64,000 nt of DNA from Tsukamurella spumae (GTDB lineage Bacteria; Actinomycetota; Actinomycetes; Mycobacteriales; Mycobacteriaceae), in contig NZ_JAAXOQ010000004.1 of the NCBI RefSeq assembly GCF_012396015.1, positions 62,001 through 126,000 of the forward strand. Reading direction: 5' to 3'. Below are positions 17,296-26,496 of this stretch, piece by piece. Every line of letters starts with the position of its first letter. The first letter of the stretch is position 1. A model generated the notes under the pieces. The model did not search any database. It saw nothing but the letters and a program-made list of their open reading frames with translations, and was not told the origin of the DNA. Both the position numbers and the translations under genes were made by a program.

Positions 17296-19296
17296 ATGTC
17301 CTCCCCGGTTTCAACGGCGCCGCAATCCGGTGTCCGAGAGTTCACCACCAGGGCCGTCATCCTCGGCGGCCTCATCACGCTCGTCTTCACCGCGGCCAAC
17401 GCGTACCTCGGCCTCAAGGTCGGCCTGACCTTCGCCACCTCGATCCCCGCCGCGGTGATCTCGATGGCCCTGCTGCGGTACTTCGCGAACCACTCCATCG
17501 TCGAGAACAACATCGTGCAGACGATCGCCTCGGCGGCCGGAACGCTCTCGGCGATCGTGTTCATCCTGCCCGGCCTCGTGATGATCGGCTGGTGGGCCGG
17601 GTTCCCGTACTGGACCACGATGCTCGTCTGCCTCGTCGGCGGCGTGCTCGGTGTCATGTACTCGATCCCGCTGCGTCGGGCGCTCGTCACGGGATCGGAC
17701 CTCCCGTTCCCGGAGGGCGTGGCCGCGGCGGAGGTGCTCAAAGTGGGTGACACCACGGAGGGCGCCCAGGAGAACAAGCGCGGCCTGCGGCTGATCCTGA
17801 TCGGCTCGGTGGCATCCGCGGCGTACGTACTGCTCGCGAAGATGAAGGTCGTCGCCGAGGGCCTGTCCGTCACGCTGCGCGTCGGCGGAGGCGGGACGGT
17901 GTTCACGCCCGGCCTGTCGTTCGCCTTGATCGGCGTCGGACACCTCGTGGGCCTGACCGTGGGCATCGCCATGATCGTCGGCCTCGTCATCTCGTACTTC
18001 GTGCTTCTTCCCATCTGGACCTCCGGCGATCTCACGGGTGTCGCGGACATCACCAAGGTCATCAACGCCACCTTCAAGCACGACATCCGGCTGATCGGCG
18101 CTGGCGCGATCGCCATCGCCGCGGTCTGGACGCTGATCAAGATCCTCGGCCCGGTCCTCAAGGGCATCGCCGATTCGATCGCCAGCTCGCGCAAGCGCCG
18201 CGACGGCCAGATCGTGGACATCTCCGAGCGCGACATGCCCTTCCCCTATGTCGCGGGCATCGTTCTGCTGTCGATGATCCCGATCGGCATCCTGCTGTGG
18301 CGGTTCACGACGGAACCGAAGGCGGGTTCGGACAGCAACCCACTCAGTGGGGGCTCGGGCGGCATCATCCTGACCAGCATCCTGTTCATCCTCGTACTCG
18401 GCTTGGTCGTGGCGTCGGTGTGCGGGTACATGGCCGGCCTGATCGGTGCGTCCAACAGCCCGGTGTCCGGCGTCGGAATTCTGGTGGTGCTTGCCTCGGC
18501 GCTGCTGATCCGCGCCGTGTACGGACCCGCCGAGGGCACCACCGCCGACGGGCTGGTGGCGTTCACGCTGTTCACCGCCGCCATCGTGTTCAGCATCGCC
18601 ACGATCTCCAACGACAATCTGCAGGACCTCAAGACCGGCCAGCTGGTGGGGGCCACCCCGTGGAAGCAGCAGGTGGCCTTGGTGATCGGCGTCGCATTCG
18701 GTTCCGCGATCATCCCGCCGGTCCTGGATCTGCTGCAGAGCGGATTCGGGTTCTCGGGCGCCCCCGGCGCCAACGAGAAGACCGCCCTCGCGGCGCCGCA
18801 GGCCTCTCTCCTCGCCGATCTCTCCAAGGGCGTGTTCGGCGGAGACCTGGACTGGGGGCTCATCGGCCTCGGGGCGCTGATCGGTCTCGTCGTGATCGTG
18901 ATCGATGAGGTCCTCAGCCGCACATCGAAGTTCCGCCTCCCCCCGCTGGCCGTCGGCATGGGCATGTACCTCCCCATGAGCGTCACGCTGATGATTCCCG
19001 TGGGCGCGATCCTGGGCCACTTCTACAACCGCTGGGCCGACGGGGCCGGCGATGCCGCGGAGGGCCGTAAGCGGCTCGGCACGCTGCTCGCGACGGGCCT
19101 GATCGTCGGTGAGTCGCTGTTCGGTGTGGTCTACGCGGCGATCGTGGTCGCGACGAACAAGGACGAGCCGCTGGCGCTGCCCTTCATCGGTGAGGGCTTC
19201 CTGCACTGGGGCGAGGCGCTGGGCGTGGTGGTGTTCGCCGGGATCACGGCGGCGCTGTACCTCCGGACCAAGAAGTTGGCCGCAGCACCCGCGTAG
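17296..19296 (+). CDS. OPT-family oligopeptide/metal-chelate transporter
   Basis: 666 residues with 14-16 membrane segments. OPT hallmarks include N-A-Y-L-G-L-K-V-G near residue 35, F-P-E-G-V-A-A-A-E-V-L near residue 140 and G-L-I-G-A-S-N-S-P-V-S-G near residue 385. Bacterial members import small peptides or metal chelates by proton symport. An AAGGGATC ribosome site precedes the ATG. It is transcribed convergently with the DUF475 gene, 88 bases away. The substrate cannot be read from the sequence. Confidence 0.92.
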   Translation: MSSPVSTAPQSGVREFTTRAVILGGLITLVFTAANAYLGLKVGLTFATSIPAAVISMALLRYFANHSIVENNIVQTIASAAGTLSAIVFILPGLVMIGWWAGFPYWTTMLVCLVGGVLGVMYSIPLRRALVTGSDLPFPEGVAAAEVLKVGDTTEGAQENKRGLRLILIGSVASAAYVLLAKMKVVAEGLSVTLRVGGGGTVFTPGLSFALIGVGHLVGLTVGIAMIVGLVISYFVLLPIWTSGDLTGVADITKVINATFKHDIRLIGAGAIAIAAVWTLIKILGPVLKGIADSIASSRKRRDGQIVDISERDMPFPYVAGIVLLSMIPIGILLWRFTTEPKAGSDSNPLSGGSGGIILTSILFILVLGLVVASVCGYMAGLIGASNSPVSGVGILVVLASALLIRAVYGPAEGTTADGLVAFTLFTAAIVFSIATISNDNLQDLKTGQLVGATPWKQQVALVIGVAFGSAIIPPVLDLLQSGFGFSGAPGANEKTALAAPQASLLADLSKGVFGGDLDWGLIGLGALIGLVVIVIDEVLSRTSKFRLPPLAVGMGMYLPMSVTLMIPVGAILGHFYNRWADGAGDAAEGRKRLGTLLATGLIVGESLFGVVYAAIVVATNKDEPLALPFIGEGFLHWGEALGVVVFAGITAALYLRTKKLAAAPA

Positions 19297-19384
19297 GGCC
19301 CGCGGCAGCGGACGCGCTGCGCCCGGACCGGGTGCTCATCGGGTCGTCGCCGGTGGTGGAGTCACCTCCGGTGGCGCAGCCCCC

Positions 19385-20473
19385 TCAGGCAGGCTGCGCC
19401 GAGCGCCGGTTCCGGGCGATGCTGGAGACGAGGGCGGCGGCGATGAGGACGACGCCGATCAGCCCGGTGACCAGCTCCGGCACCGGGCTGTGGATCGAGT
19501 ACAGCAGGATGGCGGCCAGCGCGCCGATGGCCCAGTGCGCACCGTGTTCGAGGTACACGTACTCGGACAGTGTTCCCTTCTCCACCAGGTACACGGTGAG
19601 CGACCGGACGAACATCGCGCCGATGAAGCCGAGGCCCAGGGCGATGATGATCGGGTCGGCGGTGATGGCGAACGCGCCGATCACGCCGTCGAACGAGAAG
19701 GAGGCGTCGAGGACCTCGAGGTAGAGGAACAGGAAGAAGGCGGCCTTACCGGTCGCCTTCGCCAGCTCCGACGGGCCGGATCGTGCGCGTTCCGTTTCCT
19801 CCTCGAGCTCCTCGACGTGGAAGAAGTCGCCGAGGCCGTTCACCACCATGTAGGTGACGAGGCCGAGGAGACCCGCGAGGAAGACGGTGCGCGATTCCTC
19901 GACGGTGTGGGCCGCCCAGACGCCGGTCGCGAGCAGTGCGCCCAGGGCCACGACGATCGAGAGGCGATCGAGCTGGCCGATCCGCTGCAGCGGCTTCTCG
20001 ATCCAACTGAGCCAGGTCACCTCGCGATCCGGGTCGAAGATGAAGTCGAGGAAGAGCATCAGCAGGAACATGCCGCCGAACGCAGCGATCTGCGGGTGCG
20101 CTGCGGTGATCAGAGTCTCGTAGCTCGCGCGGCCGTCCGGGAAGTACGCGGCACCGTCGGGCGGCGGGTTCAGCGCCAGGTCGAGCGCGTCCTTCGGGTT
20201 GAGGCCCGCGGTGATCCACACGATCGCGAGCGGGAACAGCAACCGCATGCCGACGACGGCGATGAGGATGCCGACGGTGAGGAACATCCGCACCCAGAAG
20301 CGGCTCATCCGCTGCAGCACGGTCGCGTTGATGACAGCGTTGTCGAACGACAGGCTGATCTCGAGGACGCCGAGGATCAGCGTCAGGATCAACGCTTCCG
20401 GGCCGCCGTAGAGGAACGCCGCCACGAGCGCGGCGATCGTGATTGCGAAGGACAGTCCGAAGATGCGGAACAC
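19385..20473 (-). CDS. DUF475 integral membrane protein (TerC/LysE-like superfamily)
   Basis: 362 residues with about nine membrane helices. Two internal repeats each carry the TerC-like acidic motif: S-F-D-N-A-V-I-N near residue 43 and S-F-S-F-D-G-V-I-G-A near residue 255, where the aspartates could bind a metal ion. TerC relatives are linked to tellurite resistance and metal (manganese) export; DUF475 members are annotated in many actinobacteria without a proven substrate. It starts with GTG; the gene upstream on the same strand ends 28 bases before it. Confidence 0.85.
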   Translation of the reverse strand: MFRIFGLSFAITIAALVAAFLYGGPEALILTLILGVLEISLSFDNAVINATVLQRMSRFWVRMFLTVGILIAVVGMRLLFPLAIVWITAGLNPKDALDLALNPPPDGAAYFPDGRASYETLITAAHPQIAAFGGMFLLMLFLDFIFDPDREVTWLSWIEKPLQRIGQLDRLSIVVALGALLATGVWAAHTVEESRTVFLAGLLGLVTYMVVNGLGDFFHVEELEEETERARSGPSELAKATGKAAFFLFLYLEVLDASFSFDGVIGAFAITADPIIIALGLGFIGAMFVRSLTVYLVEKGTLSEYVYLEHGAHWAIGALAAILLYSIHSPVPELVTGLIGVVLIAAALVSSIARNRRSAQPA

Positions 20474-20501
20474 GCCGGCGAACTATACCGGCAACGCGGT
20501 C

Positions 20502-21284
20502 CTAGAAGCCGCCGAAGTCTCCGCCACCGAAGTCGCCTCCGCCGAAATCTCCACCGCCGAAGCCGCTTCCGCCGAAGTCGCCGCCGGTGTCCCAACCGCC
20601 GCCGTCGCCGGTGTCCCCGGCGTCGAAGGATCCCGAGTCGAAGGCACCGTCGACCCCGGGATCAGCGAGGACGGCCGGCCCGATCCCGGCCATCCCGGCG
20701 AACATCGAACTGAACAGCAGGTAGCTGCCCACGCCCCAGGCGCCGGCCACGAGAGCGGGCTTCCACCAGGGCTCGCTGTACCAGCCCGCGGGCACCGGGC
20801 GACCTGCGACGACGCCGCCGGGGTAGTAGTTCGGGGTGCGGTCCGACGGTGCCGGGGACGCCTCGAGCGTGCGGCCGTCGACGTCCACCGAACGGTCCTC
20901 GGAGACCGAGCCGGCGGAGCGCTGACCGTCGAGCTCGGGGATCGGCGGGCCGGGGTCCAAGTCCATCGCGACGCGGGCTGCCCGCGCGTAGTAGAGGCCC
21001 TCGAGCGCGGTCTGCTTCGCCAGCCGCGCCTGTGCCGGGGTGTTCGCGCCGCCCACCTGGGCGCCGGCTGCGGTGTACCGCTCGCCCGCGTCGGCGAGGG
21101 CCTGCCGTGCCGCGTCGTTCGACCCGACGAGGTTGTTCACCTGCCCGGCGAGCCGGTCGATCGTCGCCCGGGCGTCGGCCTGGGCGTCCGACAGGGCGGT
21201 CGCCCGGGCACCACGATTGCGCACGACGTTCGCGACGACGAGCGCGATCACCACGATCACGACGATGACGAGCAGGGTCTTCAT
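20502..21284 (-). CDS. membrane-anchored protein with Gly/Phe/Asp-rich tail
   Basis: 260 residues: an N-terminal membrane helix (2-20), a coiled-coil-like helical region (about 28-110), a second hydrophobic stretch near 180-200 and a tail of repeated G-G-x-F/G-G-D-F units ending in F. The tail resembles those of YgcG/TPM-type and other actinobacterial membrane proteins and is probably disordered. It lies directly upstream of the DUF475 gene and is likely co-transcribed. No function is known. Confidence 0.65.
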   Translation of the reverse strand: MKTLLVIVVIVVIALVVANVVRNRGARATALSDAQADARATIDRLAGQVNNLVGSNDAARQALADAGERYTAAGAQVGGANTPAQARLAKQTALEGLYYARAARVAMDLDPGPPIPELDGQRSAGSVSEDRSVDVDGRTLEASPAPSDRTPNYYPGGVVAGRPVPAGWYSEPWWKPALVAGAWGVGSYLLFSSMFAGMAGIGPAVLADPGVDGAFDSGSFDAGDTGDGGGWDTGGDFGGSGFGGGDFGGGDFGGGDFGGF

Positions 21285-21364
21285 GCGGTCGACGTTACCG
21301 AGACCGGACGTCGCGCGGCTTACAGCTGTCTGAAGATTCGGACTTTTCGCCGACGGTGAACGAC

Positions 21365-21400
21365 GGAGGGCCCGTCACCCACGCGGGTGACGGGCCCTCC
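21365..21400 (-). terminator. strong hairpin downstream of ino1
   Basis: GGAGGGCCCGTCACCC (21365-21380) and its perfect complement (21385-21400) enclose a four-base loop. It begins 20 bases past the ino1 stop. No U run follows, as is common for high-GC actinobacterial terminators. Confidence 0.75.
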
Positions 21401-21419
21401 GGTCCGGATGTCGCGCGGA

Positions 21420-22517
21420 CTACTCCGCGCCGATGATGAACTCCTCGAGCTGCTTACGCGCGATGTCGTCGGCGATCTGCTCCGGCGGGGACTTCATGAG
21501 GTACGCCGAGGCGGGGATCACGGGGCCGCCGATGCCGCGGTCCTTGGCGATCTTCGCGGCGCGCACGGCGTCGATGATGATGCCGGCCGAGTTGGGCGAG
21601 TCCCAGACCTCGAGCTTGTACTCCAGGTTCAGCGGCACATCGCCGAAGGCGCGGCCCTCGAGGCGGACGTACGCCCACTTGCGGTCGTCGAGCCACTCGA
21701 CGTAGTCCGACGGGCCGATGTGCACGTTCTTGTCGTGCACCTTGCCGGCGAGCGGGCCGTTGAGGTTGCTCGTGACGGCCTGCGTCTTGGAGACCTTCTT
21801 CGACTCGAGGCGGTCGCGCTCGAGCATGTTCTTGAAGTCCATGTTGCCGCCGACGTTGAGCTGGTACGTGCGGTCCAGTGTGACGCCGCGGTCCTCGAAC
21901 AGCTTCGCCATCACGCGGTGGGTGATGGTGGCACCGACCTGGCTCTTGATGTCGTCGCCGACGATCGGGACACCGGCGTCGCGGAACTTCGCAGCCCAGA
22001 CCGGGTCGGAGGCGATGAACACGGGCAGCGCGTTGACGAAGGCCACGCCCGCGTCGATGGCGCACTGCGCGTAGAACTTGTCGGCCTCCTCGGAGCCCAC
22101 GGGCAGGTACGAGACCAGCACGTCGACCTCGTTGTCCTTGAGCTGCTGGACGACGTCGACACCCTCGCCCGGCGCCTCCTCGATGGTCAGGCGGTAGTAC
22201 TTGCCCAGGCCGTCGAGGGTGTGGCCGCGCTGCACGGTGACGCCGGTCGGCGGCACGTCGGCGATCTTGATGGTGTTGTTCTCGGAGGCGTTGATCGCCT
22301 CGGCGAGGTCGAAGCCGACCTTCTTGCCGTCCACGTCGAACGCGGCGACGAATTCGACGTCGCGGACGTGGTACGGGCCGAACTTCACGTGCATCAGGCC
22401 CGGGACAGTGGCGTCGTCGGCCACATCCTTGTAGTAGTGGACGCCCTGCACGAGCGAGCTGGCGCAGTTGCCCACGCCGACGATCGCAACGCGGACCTTG
22501 GTGGAGTTGTCAGTCAC
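21420..22517 (-). CDS. ino1: myo-inositol-3-phosphate synthase
   Basis: 365 residues; converts glucose 6-phosphate to inositol 3-phosphate with NAD+, the first step to phosphatidylinositol, mannosylated lipids and mycothiol. The short actinobacterial form is clear: [10 protein letters not shown] near residue 14 for NAD binding, [10 protein letters not shown] near residue 188 and the active-site lysines in [14 protein letters not shown]. It matches M. tuberculosis ino1 in length and context. The GTG start overlaps the end of the PadR gene by eight bases, so the regulator and enzyme are translationally coupled. Confidence 0.97.
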   Translation of the reverse strand: MTDNSTKVRVAIVGVGNCASSLVQGVHYYKDVADDATVPGLMHVKFGPYHVRDVEFVAAFDVDGKKVGFDLAEAINASENNTIKIADVPPTGVTVQRGHTLDGLGKYYRLTIEEAPGEGVDVVQQLKDNEVDVLVSYLPVGSEEADKFYAQCAIDAGVAFVNALPVFIASDPVWAAKFRDAGVPIVGDDIKSQVGATITHRVMAKLFEDRGVTLDRTYQLNVGGNMDFKNMLERDRLESKKVSKTQAVTSNLNGPLAGKVHDKNVHIGPSDYVEWLDDRKWAYVRLEGRAFGDVPLNLEYKLEVWDSPNSAGIIIDAVRAAKIAKDRGIGGPVIPASAYLMKSPPEQIADDIARKQLEEFIIGAE

Positions 22518-23064
22518 CGTTCTTCCCTTCAGTCGGTGTCAGTCGGTCGTCGGAGCGGGATTCGGCGGCGATCAACTCGTTGAGCCACCGCACCTCACGC
22601 TCCGTCGTTTCCAGTCCCAGCTCGTGCAACTGCCGCGTGTACGTCTCGCTCGAGCCCCCGGCCGCGAGGGCCCGACGGAGTTCCTCTCGCCGCTCCTCGA
22701 CCTGCCGGCGTCGACCCTCGAGGATGCGGAGCCGGGCCTGGGCGGGGGTGGCGGTGAAGAAGGCGAGATGCACGCCGAACCCGTCGTCCGTGAAGTTCTG
22801 CGGTCCGGTGTCGGCGACGAGGGCGGAGAACCGCTCCTTGCCCGCCGGGGTCAGACCGTAGACACGGCGCGCGCGGCGCTTCGACGGGCCCGGTCCGTCC
22901 TCCTCGGCGATGTAACCGGCGTCCTGCGCGCGGCGCAGGGCGGGGTACAGCGAACCGTAGGAGAACGCGCGGAACGGACCCAGCAGTTCCGTCAGCCGCT
23001 TGCGGATCTCGTAGCCGTGCATGGGGGATTCGTGCAGCAGACCGAGTACTGCGAGTTCGAGCAC
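22510..23064 (-). CDS. PadR-family transcriptional regulator upstream of ino1
   Basis: 184 residues. The start is the GTG at 23062-23064, since GGAGAGGAGG lies five bases upstream and homologues begin L-E-L-A-V-L-G-L-L. The winged helix reads H-G-Y-E-I-R-K-R-L near residue 17 followed by [11 protein letters not shown], and a C-terminal coiled coil for dimerisation follows. It corresponds to Rv0047c beside ino1 (Rv0046c) in M. tuberculosis. It may control inositol synthesis; an inverted repeat lies upstream at 23144-23170. Confidence 0.9.
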   Translation of the reverse strand: MLELAVLGLLHESPMHGYEIRKRLTELLGPFRAFSYGSLYPALRRAQDAGYIAEEDGPGPSKRRARRVYGLTPAGKERFSALVADTGPQNFTDDGFGVHLAFFTATPAQARLRILEGRRRQVEERREELRRALAAGGSSETYTRQLHELGLETTEREVRWLNELIAAESRSDDRLTPTEGKNGD

Positions 23065-23143
23065 TGCCGCCTCCTCTCCGGGCACGACGCCGAGCCCGTG
23101 CGGCCGACGCGAGTGGATCTATCTCATCAATCGATCGGCAGTT

Positions 23144-23170
23144 GTATCGCGCCGATATATAGGACGATAC
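23144..23170. promoter_or_regulatory. inverted repeat upstream of padR-ino1 (candidate operator)
   Basis: GTATCG (23144-23149) and CGATAC (23165-23170) flank an AT-rich core containing CGATATATAG in an otherwise GC-rich region. The position, about 80 bases before the padR start, fits an autoregulatory PadR site. Binding is inferred. Confidence 0.45.
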
Positions 23171-23289
23171 CTCAGCGATGAACGCACGGTGAACGGCCGT
23201 CGGCGTCGCGTCCGTTACGAGGGCTTCGGACCGGGGCGGATCGGTCGGGGCGGAATGCCCTTGTCGCGGCAGTGCGCACCCGAGCCAAG

Positions 23290-23301
23290 TACATTGGATC
23301 C
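23290..23301 (+). promoter_or_regulatory. -10 box for leaderless DUF5318 gene
   Basis: TACATT (23290-23295) is followed by six bases and the GTG at 23302. No ribosome site is present. The geometry equals that before leuS. Confidence 0.5.
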
Positions 23302-23700
23302 GTGCGGACGCAGAGGCAAACGGTGGACTACGCGCTGCAGCGGCGATCGCTGCTCGCGTCGGTCAACGCCGGGCGTACTGCGGTCAAATCCGTGTGCGAT
23401 GCCGATACCTACCTGCTCCGCGCGGCGAAGTTCCACGGGCGATCGTCCGAGGTACTGTGCCCGATCTGCCGCAAGGAGCAGCTGACCCTCGTGTCGTGGG
23501 TGTTCGGCGATTCGCTCGGTCCCGCGTCGGGTTCGGCGCGGACGGACGCGGAGCTCAGCGACCTCGAATCCACGTCAGTGGAGTTCTCAGTGCATGTCGT
23601 GGAGGTCTGCAGGTCGTGCAACTGGAATCATCTGGTGCAGTCGTACGTCGCGGGGCTCCCCCCGCGGCCGAAGCGAAAACGTCGCGCGGCGCCCGGCTAG
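23302..23700 (+). CDS. DUF5318 protein (Rv0049-like zinc-ribbon)
   Basis: 132 residues. I use the GTG at 23302 because the protein then begins V-R-T-Q-R-Q-T-V-D-Y-A-L, as in mycobacterial homologues, and a TACATT box lies at leaderless distance. Two C-x2-C knuckles (C-P-I-C near residue 51 and C-R-S-C near residue 107) suggest a zinc ribbon. The conserved L-V-S-W-V-F-G-D lies between them. Function is unknown; its fixed place before ponA points to the cell envelope. Confidence 0.82.
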   Translation: MRTQRQTVDYALQRRSLLASVNAGRTAVKSVCDADTYLLRAAKFHGRSSEVLCPICRKEQLTLVSWVFGDSLGPASGSARTDAELSDLESTSVEFSVHVVEVCRSCNWNHLVQSYVAGLPPRPKRKRRAAPG

Positions 23701-23760
23701 CGGATCCGACGGCCGGTCGGAACGACGGGTCGGCGCGGGGCGCAGTGAACGAACGAAGAG

Positions 23761-26496
23761 ATGAGCGGAGAACCAGCGGTGACGAACCCGGGTGGCAACG
23801 ACGAGCGGAACGGGGCGGCCGGAGGGCCGTCGCGGCCCGGAGGGCCGGTTCCTCCACAGCCCGCGCCGAAGCCGCCGGTCCCGCCGCAGGCGGCGCCGAC
23901 CACGCAGTTCCCGCTGGTGCAGAACAGTGGCCAGGGCCCGGCGCAGGGCGCCGGGCCGAACCCCGGCCGTCCCGGTGCGGGTGCGAACGCCGCCTCGGCA
24001 CCGTCGGGCGCGAACCTGCCGCCGGCGGGCGCCGCGCGCTCGGCGTACCAGCCCCTTTCGGGTCGTCCGGTCGACGAGTCCGAGCTCGCCGCTGAGGCGG
24101 ACCGTGGCGGGCGGCCGCGCCCGGAGGAGCCGGAACAGCCGGTCGTGATCCGCAAGACGGCCCCCGTCCCGCCCCCTCCCGCCGACGGTGGCGGTGACGG
24201 TCCCGGCGGAGACGGTCCGGGCGGAGACGGTCCCGGCGGGGGCGACGGGGACGGTCCGGACGAGCCCGAGGACGGCGATCATGACGACTCCGACAAGAAG
24301 GGCCTGCGAGCACTCGTGAGCGGATCACTCCTCCGACGCGTCGTGACCGGCGGCGTCGCAGCGGTCGCGTTGATCATGGTGGTCGCGCTCCTGGCCTTCC
24401 TCATCGGCTACTGGCGCACCGATGTGCCGCAGCCCGGCGAGATTCAGACCGAGCAGGTCGCCACCATCACGATGAAGGACGGGACCACGCCCGTCGCGCG
24501 GGTCATCCCGGCCGGCGGCAACCGCGAGATCCTGCCGGCGCAGGACATCCCGGACGTGATGAAGAACGCGATCATGGCCGCCGAGGACCGCGACTTCGCG
24601 ACGAACCCGGGTTTCTCGCTCAAGGGTTTCGCGCGCGCAGTGTGGCTGCGCGTGCCGGGCGTTGCGGGCGACGGCCAGGACGCGGGCGGCGGTTCCACGA
24701 TCACGCAGCAGTACGTGAAGAACGCGCTGGTCGGCGATGAGTCCTCGCTGACGCGCAAGTGGAAAGAGCTCATCATCTCGACCAAGATGTCCAAGTCCTG
24801 GTCGAAGGACGACATCATGGCCGCCTACCTGAACACGATCTACTTCGGGCGCGGCGCGTACGGCATCCAGGCCGCGGCGAAGGCCTACTTCGACGTCAAT
24901 GCGAAGGATCTCAAGGCCGAGCAGGCGGCGCTGCTGGCGGGCGTCGTCCGCGGGCCGTCGCTGTACGAGCCCACCACGCACCTCGCCGACGCCACGGGCC
25001 GGTGGAACTACGTGCTCGACGGCATGGTCGACATGAAGACGCTCGATCCGGCGCAACGGGCGAAGATGCAGTTCCCGAAGGTGACCGCGCTGAGCAAGAG
25101 CAGCGGCGACGACCTGTCCGCCGGGCCGAACGGTCTGATCAAGACCCAGGTGCTGCGCGAGCTCAAGGATGCGGGCATCGACGAGTCGACGCTCAACACG
25201 CAGGGCCTGAAGATCACCACCACGATCGACCCGCAGGCGCAGGCCGCGGCGGTGAAGGCCGCCCGGAACATGGCCGAGAACCAGCCGAAGGACCTGCGCA
25301 CCGCGATCGTCTCCGTCGACCCGAAGACCGGCGGCGTGCTGGCCTACTACGGCGGCGACGACGGCAACGGTTTCGACCGGGTGCAGGCCGGCCTGCAGAC
25401 CGGATCGTCGTTCAAGGTGTTCGCGCTGGTCGCCGGGCTCGAGCAGGGCATCGGCCTGTCGAAGGTCTACTCCTCGGCGCCGTTCAAGGCTCAGGGGGTC
25501 ACGGTCACCAACTCGGACGGCGAGTCCTGCGGCAGCTGCAACCTGGCGACGGCGATGAAGATGTCGCTGAACACCGTGTTCTACCGGCTCATGATGGACC
25601 TCAACGGCCAGGCCCAGGCGGTCGCCGACGCGGCGCACAAGGCCGGCGTGGCGGAGAGCTTCGGGGACATCAAGAAGACGCTGGAGCAGTCCGACGGCAG
25701 CGGCGTCGAGGGCGGCGTCGTGCTGGGCCAGTACCAGAGCCGGCCGATCGACATGGCCTCCGCGTACGCCACGCTGGCCGCCGAGGGCGTCTACCGCAAG
25801 CCGCACCTCGTCTCGAAGGTCGTGACCGCCGACGGCCGGACGCTGCTCGACCGCCAGAACGATCCCGGTGAGCGTCGCTTCAGCAAGGACGTCGCGAACA
25901 ACGTCACCGCGGCGCTGCAGCCGATCGCCTCCTACTCCAACGGCCACGGGCTGGCCGGCGGCCGCGCCTCCGCTGCCAAGACCGGCACCGCGCAGTACCA
26001 GGACACGGGGCAGAACAAGGACGCCTGGATGGTCGGCTACACCCCGTCGATCTCGACGGCGGTCTGGGTCGGCAACGACAAGGGCGGCCCGATCACCAAC
26101 TCGTACGGCGGCATCATCTACGGCTCGGGCGTCCCGTCGGACGTGTGGAAGCAGACGATGGACGGCGCGCTCTCCGACTCGGACTACGAGTCCTTCCCGA
26201 CCCCGGGCTACATCGGTGGCTCCGCGGGCGTGCCGGTGGAGACCCGGGTGCGGACGAGCTCCGCGGGCTCGGCGTCCGCTTCGGCCTCGGCCGATCCGAG
26301 CGTGAGCCGCACGGTGCCCGGCCTGCCGGGCGTTCCGATGCCCACCTTCCCCTGGGACCCGACCACCACGCAGCCGGGCAACGGCTACCCGACCTACCCC
26401 GGCCAGCCCACCACGCGCCCGCGCCCCGGTGGCGGCACGGGTAACGGCAACGGCGGCCAGACGGTGCCGCCGCGGGTGACGAACCCGGTGCCGTGA
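23761..26496 (+). CDS. ponA: bifunctional penicillin-binding protein 1A (transglycosylase/transpeptidase)
   Basis: 911 residues; polymerises and crosslinks peptidoglycan at the outer face of the membrane. A Pro/Gly-rich cytoplasmic tail (about 1-190) precedes one membrane helix (193-218). The GT51 domain shows A-A-E-D-R-D-F near 273 and G-G-S-T-I-T-Q-Q-Y-V-K-N; the transpeptidase has S-S-F-K near 548, S-L-N, and K-T-G-T-A near 740. A Pro/Thr-rich outer tail ends the protein, as in mycobacterial PonA1. The ATG at 23761 lacks a good ribosome site; a GTG 18 bases on, after AGCGGAG, is an alternative. It overlaps the next gene by four bases. Confidence 0.96.
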   Translation: MSGEPAVTNPGGNDERNGAAGGPSRPGGPVPPQPAPKPPVPPQAAPTTQFPLVQNSGQGPAQGAGPNPGRPGAGANAASAPSGANLPPAGAARSAYQPLSGRPVDESELAAEADRGGRPRPEEPEQPVVIRKTAPVPPPPADGGGDGPGGDGPGGDGPGGGDGDGPDEPEDGDHDDSDKKGLRALVSGSLLRRVVTGGVAAVALIMVVALLAFLIGYWRTDVPQPGEIQTEQVATITMKDGTTPVARVIPAGGNREILPAQDIPDVMKNAIMAAEDRDFATNPGFSLKGFARAVWLRVPGVAGDGQDAGGGSTITQQYVKNALVGDESSLTRKWKELIISTKMSKSWSKDDIMAAYLNTIYFGRGAYGIQAAAKAYFDVNAKDLKAEQAALLAGVVRGPSLYEPTTHLADATGRWNYVLDGMVDMKTLDPAQRAKMQFPKVTALSKSSGDDLSAGPNGLIKTQVLRELKDAGIDESTLNTQGLKITTTIDPQAQAAAVKAARNMAENQPKDLRTAIVSVDPKTGGVLAYYGGDDGNGFDRVQAGLQTGSSFKVFALVAGLEQGIGLSKVYSSAPFKAQGVTVTNSDGESCGSCNLATAMKMSLNTVFYRLMMDLNGQAQAVADAAHKAGVAESFGDIKKTLEQSDGSGVEGGVVLGQYQSRPIDMASAYATLAAEGVYRKPHLVSKVVTADGRTLLDRQNDPGERRFSKDVANNVTAALQPIASYSNGHGLAGGRASAAKTGTAQYQDTGQNKDAWMVGYTPSISTAVWVGNDKGGPITNSYGGIIYGSGVPSDVWKQTMDGALSDSDYESFPTPGYIGGSAGVPVETRVRTSSAGSASASASADPSVSRTVPGLPGVPMPTFPWDPTTTQPGNGYPTYPGQPTTRPRPGGGTGNGNGGQTVPPRVTNPVP